NCBI GenBank assembly: GCA_031260885.1
Contig: JAISKP010000101.1
Span: 1-34,319, forward strand
DNA: 34,319 nucleotides
Reading direction: 5' to 3'
Origin: Eubacteriales Family XIII. Incertae Sedis bacterium
Lineage (GTDB): Bacteria > Bacillota > Clostridia > Peptostreptococcales > Anaerovoracaceae
The number at the start of each line of letters is the position of its first letter. The stretch's first letter is position 1. The notes under the pieces are model-generated. The model was not told the origin of the DNA. It did not search any database and worked only from the letters and a program-made list of their open reading frames with translations. This document shows, piece by piece, positions 25,500 through 32,756 of this stretch. Position numbers and translations under genes: made by a program.

Positions 25500-26891
25500 T
25501 TATATCGGCAGCAGCGACAGCAGGTTTCTCAGTTGAATATTGAGGCAATTGTTCACCTGCATCAGATCGCTCAGCCCACTGTAGTCCACCCAAAAATAAT
25601 TCTCCGGAAGCTCGGTCAGCGCATCTTCAGGTATTTTCATAATGACATTCCGGTTTTGCTCGTGATAAAATCGCCCGCCTTCTTCCGAAAGAACGACGTC
25701 CAAGATGATTCCCGCTTTGTTTGCCGATTGCGTTTCAAATACATCTTTCACCGCATCCTTAAAATTCAAATATTGATTTGCTTCGAGCTGTATGCTGGGT
25801 CCGATCTCTATTTTATCAAAGGTGCCGATTTCGGAGCGCAGTGAAACCAAGTATTTTGTAACGCCGCCCACATCTTTGAGCAGCAACACAAAGGTTGCCG
25901 CGCCGATTGCCTTGAAGAGGGGCTGCGTCCAGTGCTGTACCTCTCTGCCCGAGATGGAAATATCATAATAACGAACCATGAAATTCGCGGACTTCCTGCA
26001 GGTAATTCCGTATTCGTTTACTTCCCAGTCAACGAGTTGGTATAGCGGGATCAGGGTGTTGTGAATATTGTGAAACATCTTGTAATTGTTGATCGGCTGA
26101 TACAGCTTCGTAATGGTATCTGCCGGGTCTGTTTCGAAAATGGATTTATAAAATCCGAAATCGTGGAAATTGTTTTTCACAGTTTTCAGTTCTTCCGGTG
26201 TCAAACGGTAGGTGCTCAGCGGAATGCCGGAGAGCACCGTTCTCGTATCCATATTGACCAGATTGTCAATGCCCATCAGTGTCTTGATCTGCCCCAAAGT
26301 CATCCATTTAAAATTCGGATAAACTTCAATCTCATCTTCCACTTCCAAGATCATATTGCGGTTTCTCTTTTTATAGAAACGCGCCGCCTGTTCCGATTGA
26401 ATCTGATCATAGATCACATGGTACTGCTTTGAGTTTTCGAAAAGTTCAAAGTAGGTCGGAAGATCCCCGCCGTGGGCGCGCGTGAAATTGCTCTTAGTTG
26501 CCTGAATGGTCGGTGACAGTTGCACGTGATTGACGTTTCCGGGTTCGATTTTAGCCTGCATGAGGAAATTCAAAACACCGTCGATCTCTTTGCAGAGGAT
26601 GCCCAGATATCCGATCTCCGGTTGAAGGATGACCGGTTGCTCCGAAACGAGTGCGCCGTCTTCAAAACGCCGGATTCCTTTTATTGAGAAAAAACTGCGC
26701 TTCCGGTTCAGGATTTCACCGTTGTAATCATCATAAAACCAGAACGAACTGTCGCTAATACCGCTTTCTTGTATCACTACGGTGATACTTTTATTCAGAT
26801 TCTCTATCCAATCCAATATCTGATCGGTAGAGTTTACATTTCCTTCCGTGTTCTTCCATGATTCCAGAACAGCAAAGATCCATTTATTCAT
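25500..26891 (-). CDS. NDP-hexose 2,3-dehydratase family protein (EvaA/TylX3-like)
   Basis: 463 aa with two internally homologous halves (SEQAARFYKKRNRNMILEV...FKWMTLGQIKTLMGIDNLVNMDTRTVLSGIP vs SEEGGRFYHEQNRNVIMKI...YFWVDYSGLSDLMQVNNCLNIQLRNLLSLLP), characteristic of this family. Confidence 0.9.
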   Translation of the reverse strand: MNKWIFAVLESWKNTEGNVNSTDQILDWIENLNKSITVVIQESGISDSSFWFYDDYNGEILNRKRSFFSIKGIRRFEDGALVSEQPVILQPEIGYLGILCKEIDGVLNFLMQAKIEPGNVNHVQLSPTIQATKSNFTRAHGGDLPTYFELFENSKQYHVIYDQIQSEQAARFYKKRNRNMILEVEDEIEVYPNFKWMTLGQIKTLMGIDNLVNMDTRTVLSGIPLSTYRLTPEELKTVKNNFHDFGFYKSIFETDPADTITKLYQPINNYKMFHNIHNTLIPLYQLVDWEVNEYGITCRKSANFMVRYYDISISGREVQHWTQPLFKAIGAATFVLLLKDVGGVTKYLVSLRSEIGTFDKIEIGPSIQLEANQYLNFKDAVKDVFETQSANKAGIILDVVLSEEGGRFYHEQNRNVIMKIPEDALTELPENYFWVDYSGLSDLMQVNNCLNIQLRNLLSLLPI

Positions 26892-27867
26892 TTATTGATT
26901 CCCCTGCGTTCGGCTGCACGTTCCGCATATCTTTAACGACAAACTGTGGAGATTCATTCATCGATATGTAAATTCTTCCGACATATTCGCCGAGCATACC
27001 GAGCAGGATCATGATGACGCCGCCGATGATCAGGATGGCGGACATCATGGAACTGTAGCCCGCAGCGGTCTCCGGATAGATGATCTTATATACGATCGTA
27101 AAGATTGTGAATAAAAACCCGATCACGGAAACGACCAGACCAAAACCGGTAGCAATGCGCAGGGGTTTTACGGAAAAAGCCGTGAAGCCATTCATCCATA
27201 GGCTGATGAGTTTTAGCAGGGTATAGCCGGAGGATCCATCCGTCCGGCGTCTATGCTGGATCGTTACGTTCGCGATGCTGTTTGTCGTCCGTATGATCAA
27301 TCCCCAGATATAGGGATAGGGATTTGTGTATCTGCAGATTTCATCGATCACATATTTCCGTGCAACAAAGAAACTTGTCAGGCGCACATGCTTGGGTTTT
27401 CCGACAATGGATTCCATCATGAAGTTGTTTGCCTTGGATCCCAATTTTCGAAACCCGTTGTCTTTTCTGTCTTCGTATTGTCCGTAAACGACGTCGAAAC
27501 CTTCATGCAGTTTGTCGAGCAAAGTGAAGATTTCTTCCGCCGGCGTCTGTCCATCATCGTCCATCGTGAAGACATAGTCGCCGGAACACCTGTGGTATCC
27601 TGCCATGAGCGCGGCATGCTGGCCGAAATTCTTCGCCAAGCTTAACGCGATGACATCCGTTCTCACCGCGCACATCGCATCGATCACGGACCAGACATCG
27701 TCCGGCGAATTGTCGTTGACCAAAATGATCTCATAGATATATTTGGATGCATATTCGGACGCCTTCAGAACCGCGTCAATCTGCGAAACAACGGTCTCAA
27801 TTGTTTTCTCCGACCTGTAACAGGGTATGACAAATGAAAGTTTTTCCACGTTATTACCGATCCCCAT
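26884..27867 (-). CDS. undecaprenyl-phosphate glycosyltransferase-like GT2 (ArnC/GtrB-like) with two C-terminal TM helices
   Basis: KLSFVIPCYRSEKTIETVVSQID...EIILVNDNSPDDVWSVI...ALSLAKNFGQHAALMAGYHRCSGDYVFTMDDDGQTPAEEI; C-terminal LRIATGFGLVVSVIGFLFTIFTIVYKII and AILIIGGVIMILLGMLGEYVGRIYISMNESP. Confidence 0.93.
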   Translation of the reverse strand: MGIGNNVEKLSFVIPCYRSEKTIETVVSQIDAVLKASEYASKYIYEIILVNDNSPDDVWSVIDAMCAVRTDVIALSLAKNFGQHAALMAGYHRCSGDYVFTMDDDGQTPAEEIFTLLDKLHEGFDVVYGQYEDRKDNGFRKLGSKANNFMMESIVGKPKHVRLTSFFVARKYVIDEICRYTNPYPYIWGLIIRTTNSIANVTIQHRRRTDGSSGYTLLKLISLWMNGFTAFSVKPLRIATGFGLVVSVIGFLFTIFTIVYKIIYPETAAGYSSMMSAILIIGGVIMILLGMLGEYVGRIYISMNESPQFVVKDMRNVQPNAGESINE

Positions 27868-28873
27868 ACATCTTCTCGTAATACTTCGTATATTCACCGG
27901 ATACGATGTTGCCCCACCAATCGCGGTTGTTCAGATACCAGTCGATGGTAATCTTGATGCCGTCCGCAAACATCGTCTCGGGCGTCCACCCGAGTTCGTT
28001 TGTGATCTTGGTGGGATCGATGGCGTAGCGCAGGTCATGACCTTTCCGATCCGTGACGTAGGTGATGAGGGATTCCGACTTGTCTAAAGCACTGATAATC
28101 AGCTTGACGATGTCGATGTTTGTCATTTCATTGTGTCCGCCGATGTTGTAGACCTCGCCGACCCGCCCCTCCCGGATGATCAAATCGATCGCCTTGCAGT
28201 GGTCCGCGACGTAGAGCCAGTCGCGCACGTTGAGCCCCTCTCCGTAAACAGGCAGCGGCTTGTCCGCAAGACAGTTTGCGATCATGAGCGGAATGAGCTT
28301 TTCCGGAAATTGATAGGGACCGTAGTTGTTCGAACAGCGCGAGATCGTCGCCGGAAATCCGAAGGTTCGCTGATAGGCCTGAACGAGCAGATCTGAGGAC
28401 GCTTTCGATGCGGAGTACGGGCTGCTTGTGTGGATCGGCGTCTGCTCGGTGAAGAGCAGATCCGGTCGGTTCAAGGGCAGATCGCCATATACTTCGTCGG
28501 TCGAGACCTGATGATATCTTGGAACCTTGTATTTACGCGCGGCGTCGAGGAGCACCTGCGTGCCGAGAATATTCGTCCGCAGAAAGATCGCAGGATCCTC
28601 AATCGAGCGGTCGACGTGCGACTCCGCCGCGAAGTTCACGACGATGTCGAATTGCTCGTCTTCGAATACGCTGTCCACCGCGTCGCGATCCGTGATGTCC
28701 GCTTTGACGAATTTGAAATTCGGATTCTTCAGCGCAGCTTCAAGCGTCTCGAGATTGCCGGCATAGGTCAGCGCGTCGAGTCCGACGATCACGTCGTCCG
28801 GATGCTTTTCAAGTTCGTAATAGACGAAGTTTGCGCCGATAAATCCGGCCGCGCCGGTCACAAGTAGTTTCAT
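27854..28873 (-). CDS. rmlB: dTDP-glucose 4,6-dehydratase
   Basis: MKLLVTGAAGFIGANFVYYELEKHPDD...AAESHVDRSIEDPAIFLRTNILGTQVLLDAARKY...HQVSTDEVYGDL...YSASKASSDLLVQAY...NNYGPYQFPEKLIPLMI. Confidence 0.97.
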   Translation of the reverse strand: MKLLVTGAAGFIGANFVYYELEKHPDDVIVGLDALTYAGNLETLEAALKNPNFKFVKADITDRDAVDSVFEDEQFDIVVNFAAESHVDRSIEDPAIFLRTNILGTQVLLDAARKYKVPRYHQVSTDEVYGDLPLNRPDLLFTEQTPIHTSSPYSASKASSDLLVQAYQRTFGFPATISRCSNNYGPYQFPEKLIPLMIANCLADKPLPVYGEGLNVRDWLYVADHCKAIDLIIREGRVGEVYNIGGHNEMTNIDIVKLIISALDKSESLITYVTDRKGHDLRYAIDPTKITNELGWTPETMFADGIKITIDWYLNNRDWWGNIVSGEYTKYYEKMYGDR

Positions 28874-28933
28874 TTTGCCTCCTCTAACTGTAACAACTTC
28901 CGTGTGCCATGGGGGATGGTTCTCTTAGCACGA

Positions 28934-29800
28934 TTAGTCTGTCAGCAATGCCAGCAGATATTCCCCATAGTTCGTCATCTTGAGCGCCTCGCCGGACTGT
29001 TGGAGCTGCTCATCACTGATGAACCCCTTCCGCCATGCGATCTCTTCAAGACAAGCGATGTAAAAGCCCTGTCGCGACTGCACAGCTTCGACGAATAACG
29101 ACGCTTTGATCATCCCGTCCGGCGACCCCGTATCGAGCCACGCCATGCCCCTGCCTAAAAGTTCCACCTTGAGATCGCCCCGTTCACGGTAGACATTGTT
29201 CACAGATGTGATTTCGATCTCGCCTCTTGCAGACGGCTTGACGGCCTTCGCAATCTCGACCACGTCGTTTTCATAGAAGTAAAGACCCGGCACCGCATAC
29301 TTCGATTTCGGGTATTCGGGTTTTTCCTCAATGGAGATGACATTCATGTCCTCGTCGAATTCGACGACGCCGTACGAGCGTGCATCTACGACAGGATAGC
29401 CGAATACGGTCGCGCCTTTGAGGCTCGTCACCGCATGATCCAAAATATTCGAAAGCGTCTGTCCATAGAAGAGATTGTCCCCAAGAATCAGGCAGACGCT
29501 GTCCGTTCCGATGAACTCCTCGCCGAGAATAAACGCGTCCGCGAGTCCCCGCGGCGTTTCCTGTACTTTATATGAAAATTCCACGCCGAAATCGCTGCCG
29601 TCGCCGAGGAGCGTTTCATAGTTGCCGATGTCCTCGGGTGTCGAAATGATAAGAATTTCGCGAATTCCCGCGAGCATCAGGATCGACAGCGGATAGTAGA
29701 TCAGGGGTTTGTCATAGATCGGGAGCAGCTGCTTTGAGACCGCCTTCGTCATCGGGTAGAGCCGTGTGCCTTTGCCGCCGGCAAGTACAATGCCTTTCAT
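28934..29800 (-). CDS. rmlA: glucose-1-phosphate thymidylyltransferase
   Basis: [57 protein letters not shown]...[11 protein letters not shown]; start trimmed from 29833. Confidence 0.97.
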   Translation of the reverse strand: MKGIVLAGGKGTRLYPMTKAVSKQLLPIYDKPLIYYPLSILMLAGIREILIISTPEDIGNYETLLGDGSDFGVEFSYKVQETPRGLADAFILGEEFIGTDSVCLILGDNLFYGQTLSNILDHAVTSLKGATVFGYPVVDARSYGVVEFDEDMNVISIEEKPEYPKSKYAVPGLYFYENDVVEIAKAVKPSARGEIEITSVNNVYRERGDLKVELLGRGMAWLDTGSPDGMIKASLFVEAVQSRQGFYIACLEEIAWRKGFISDEQLQQSGEALKMTNYGEYLLALLTD

Positions 29801-29881
29801 GTTTTTCTCCATTCGGTGTGTGAACTGATGCACAGTTTCAATTAATGACAGCGAGATCTTTCCAAGCTGAATTCAATAAAT

Positions 29882-29915
29882 ATTTTACCATACAATCCCT
29901 TTGAATGAACGATGT
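29882..29915 (-). promoter_or_regulatory. candidate extended -10 promoter for the rmlA-rmlB-dideoxysugar operon
   Basis: Minus strand reads ...TTCATTCAAAGGGATTGTATGGTAAAATATTT: TGG+TAAAAT extended -10, weak -35; about 80 bp upstream of rmlA. Confidence 0.35.
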
Positions 29916-30077
29916 TCTTTTTAGGACTTTTGAGGACCTTTTGAGGGTTTGATTGAAAGCCTGATTGAAGGTTCGCGCCTACTTCAATTGACAATGTCTA
30001 TGAGGCATACTGAATCATTGATTGAAATCTTGATGGGGGTCGCGTCTACCTCTGAATGGTAATGATCGTGGAGATCT

Positions 30078-30974
30078 TCAGCGCGTGGGAAACGTTCCGG
30101 TGAAGTTCCTGCGCAAGGGAATTTTTTTCGCACATAACTTCTTCACGAAAACGCCACTTCTGACTTCTGCCCACGTAGCCCGGATCACTTCATAACCCAA
30201 CTCCCGTAATCTATCCTCTCTTATTTTCTCGTCATAGAGTACATCGTCTTTCTTGAATTTACTGTTCCCATCGTATTTGCTGTTTTCCTTGTATTTGATT
30301 TTCCCGTCGAGCTCCAAAATCACTTTTCGATCGCGCAATTCCCAGAACATATCAACACGTGCAATAAAATCTTTTTCTTTACGAATAATGAGTTGTTGTT
30401 GTGGTACCACAAACCCTGCCTGATAAATCGAGATCCATGCGATTGTTTCGAGCGCAGACTCACATTGTTTCGTGGAAAATCTAAGAAGTTTTCCGAGGAT
30501 TCGCCGCCCGTTCATGCCTCGTTTGTTTTCAATCTCTTCAAGGAGTTGTTCCCTGCTAAACAAATCGTTAAACAAACAATGATTGATGGAGACCAACAGG
30601 GATTCGGGAGAGTCAAACTTTGCCAGATCACAGACTGTCCGGATCGGACTCGCGGCAAGTATGCCGCTCTCAATTGTAGAAGCACGATCGCGTTCACCGT
30701 AATGCCAACGAATTATATCTTCTGACATACGTGTCGTACTGATGCAATGCGCACGCATCTCAAAAGGATCTGTTCGCGCAATGCCGCGTGCAGCGGCAGC
30801 ACTTTGCCCCGTAAACATCAATTGCTTGCGGCGATTCGCAAGTAATATACACAGTTCAAGGTGTCTTTGGTTTTCCGGCATGTCAAACCATTCCTTACGC
30901 GTAGTATAGTACTTCCCCGCGATCTGGACGTATTCATCTTTGTTTAAATGTTTAGTAGAGTATATCATTTCCAT
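30078..30974 (-). CDS. DUF559/AbiEi-like protein (N-terminal regulator-like region, C-terminal nuclease-like domain)
   Basis: FWELRDRKVILELDGKIKYKENSKYDGNSKFKKDDVLYDEKIREDRLRELGYEVIRATWAEV resembles DUF559/VSR-like C-termini; N-terminal half resembles AbiEi-type/DUF559 proteins (TGQSAAAARGI...ASPIRTVCDLA). Confidence 0.65.
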   Translation of the reverse strand: MEMIYSTKHLNKDEYVQIAGKYYTTRKEWFDMPENQRHLELCILLANRRKQLMFTGQSAAAARGIARTDPFEMRAHCISTTRMSEDIIRWHYGERDRASTIESGILAASPIRTVCDLAKFDSPESLLVSINHCLFNDLFSREQLLEEIENKRGMNGRRILGKLLRFSTKQCESALETIAWISIYQAGFVVPQQQLIIRKEKDFIARVDMFWELRDRKVILELDGKIKYKENSKYDGNSKFKKDDVLYDEKIREDRLRELGYEVIRATWAEVRSGVFVKKLCAKKIPLRRNFTGTFPTR

Positions 30975-31110
30975 ATATTACAATATATAACAATACATTG
31001 CAAGGGGGTTTTGAAATTTCCCGGAAACTTTTGAGAAATAGATACAATAAATGTTCTGGTGTTTTGATAAATGATCTCAACAAGTGCCGAAAGTACCGAA
31101 TATGCCGCAA

Positions 31111-31280
31111 GTGTCGAGAACGCATTTCGTTCGGGAACTATTCTCATTTCGACGGTGAAATCCCGAATGAAACGACTTTTCGGCGTAAAACAGCCCCTCT
31201 ATCTGTCGAGAACGCATCTCGTTCGGGAATGAGTCCTGCTTTTAGATAAAAAAACCGAACGAAACAACTTTTCGGCATGT
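31111..31280 (-). repeat. hairpin-repeat array B, inverted relative to array A
   Basis: Reverse complement contains GCCGAAAAGTTGTTTCGTTCGGTTTTTTTTATCTAAAAGCAGGACTCATTCCCGAACGAGATGCGTTCTCGACAGATAGAGGGGCTGTTTTACGCCGAAAAGTCGTTTCATTCGGGATTTCACCGTCGAAATGAGAATAGTTCCCGAACGAAATGCGTTCTCGAC, matching array A. Confidence 0.9.
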
Positions 31281-31347
31281 TTGGCGCACTTCCGCTACCA
31301 CAGGGACGCTATCCCGGGACGCACTTCCGCGACACTACTCCGCGACG

Positions 31348-32052
31348 CTATTTCTTTGCGGTGGTGTAGTACTGAGCACCCAGCGGGAGCCAGCGCAGCC
31401 CCTTTTCGATAAAGTCGAAGAACTTGTTTCGCCACAGGAAGAAGAGTATGTAGCTTTTGCTGACGTCTCGGAAGCCGGATTCCCTGAGCTGTTTGGTCAA
31501 ATAGGATGCTTTTAGCATCGCGGCGCCCTTGTCAATGTCATTTGTCTTGAAGATGTGGCTTGTAACCGGATTCGCCGGATTGTGCTCGAAGATGATGAGC
31601 AGCCCTTCCGGTTTTAATATCTTTGACAGGGCGGCAAGATATTCTGCATGTTCCGCCGGCGGGATGTGATGCATGACGACGCTGACGAAGATGCAGTCGA
31701 TGCCATCGGGATAGGTGCGCTCCAATTCCTCGGGCGTGCTGACCTTTGTGAATTCGCCTACGGACAACGTTTTCTTTGCGACTTCAATGGATAGCTCTGA
31801 AATATCGCAGCCGAAAATTTGCGCTTCCGGATAGGCGGCATGGATGAACGGAATGTTGCGTCCTGTGCCGCAGCCGAATTCCAAGAGGCTACCGCGAAAG
31901 TCCGGCAGGATTTTCGTCAGTAGATCGATCTTGTATTTTGCAAATTTATCGAGATTGCCGCCTCCGAATACACCGAGCGCTTCTTTCAGTTGCGCGTCAT
32001 ATTCATCGGCCATATCATCAAAGGTGGATTCGGTAATATTTGTGTCATCCAT
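31348..32052 (-). CDS. class I SAM-dependent methyltransferase
   Basis: GSLLEFGCGTGRNIPFIHAAYPEAQIFGCDISELSIEVAKK...IDCIFVSVVMHHIPPAEHAEYLAALSKILKPEGLLIIFEHNP; start trimmed to MDDTNITEST at 32052. Confidence 0.9.
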   Translation of the reverse strand: MDDTNITESTFDDMADEYDAQLKEALGVFGGGNLDKFAKYKIDLLTKILPDFRGSLLEFGCGTGRNIPFIHAAYPEAQIFGCDISELSIEVAKKTLSVGEFTKVSTPEELERTYPDGIDCIFVSVVMHHIPPAEHAEYLAALSKILKPEGLLIIFEHNPANPVTSHIFKTNDIDKGAAMLKASYLTKQLRESGFRDVSKSYILFFLWRNKFFDFIEKGLRWLPLGAQYYTTAKK

Positions 32053-32126
32053 TATTTTCCCCAGCGTTTTATGATAAAATACCATTAGCGTTTAGATCAT
32101 CATATCGTAAAAAACAGGAGAAGTAC

Positions 32127-32687
32127 ATGGGAAAGATCAACGTCATAGCGACAAAACTGGAGGGCGTGTTCATCATCGAGCCGACGATCTTCGGGGATCC
32201 CCGGGGCTGGTTTTACGAAGCCTGGTCTGCGCGTGACTATAAAGCGGCGGGACTGAACTATGATTTTATGCAGGACAACAAGTCCTTTTCCGAGAAGAAG
32301 GGCACGTTGCGCGGCATCCACTTTCAAAACGGCGAACATGCGCAAGCGAAGCTCGTCTCGTGCGGGCGGGGTGCCGTCATCGACTTTGCGGTGGATCTGA
32401 GAAAGGGCAGTCCGACCTATACACAGTGGGTCTGTGCCGAACTCACAGAAGAAAATAAAAGGCAGTTTATGATTCCGCGCGGCTTCGGACACGCATTTCT
32501 GACGCTTACGGACGATGTGGAATTTTGCTATAAGGCCGACAACTTTTACAACTACGAAGCGGACCGCAGCATCCGCTACAGCGACCCGGACATCGCGGTC
32601 GACTGGGGTACGAATGAATTGATTCTGTCAGACAAGGATAAGAACGCACCGCTGCTACGGGACAGCGACTGCAGTTTCGAATATTAG
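32127..32687 (+). CDS. rmlC: dTDP-4-dehydrorhamnose 3,5-epimerase
   Basis: FIIEPTIFGDPRGWFYEAWSARDYKAAG...FMQDNKSFSEKKGTLRGIHFQ...VIDFAVDLRKGSPTYTQWVCAELTEENKRQFMIPRGFGHAFLTLTD; AGGAGAAG upstream of ATG 32127. Confidence 0.97.
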   Translation: MGKINVIATKLEGVFIIEPTIFGDPRGWFYEAWSARDYKAAGLNYDFMQDNKSFSEKKGTLRGIHFQNGEHAQAKLVSCGRGAVIDFAVDLRKGSPTYTQWVCAELTEENKRQFMIPRGFGHAFLTLTDDVEFCYKADNFYNYEADRSIRYSDPDIAVDWGTNELILSDKDKNAPLLRDSDCSFEY

Positions 32688-32756
32688 GTGGGAAAGTCGG
32701 GACAACCGGGGACGGTTCTTAAGTGCCCTACAAGTTTGAATAATATTAGGTAATAA

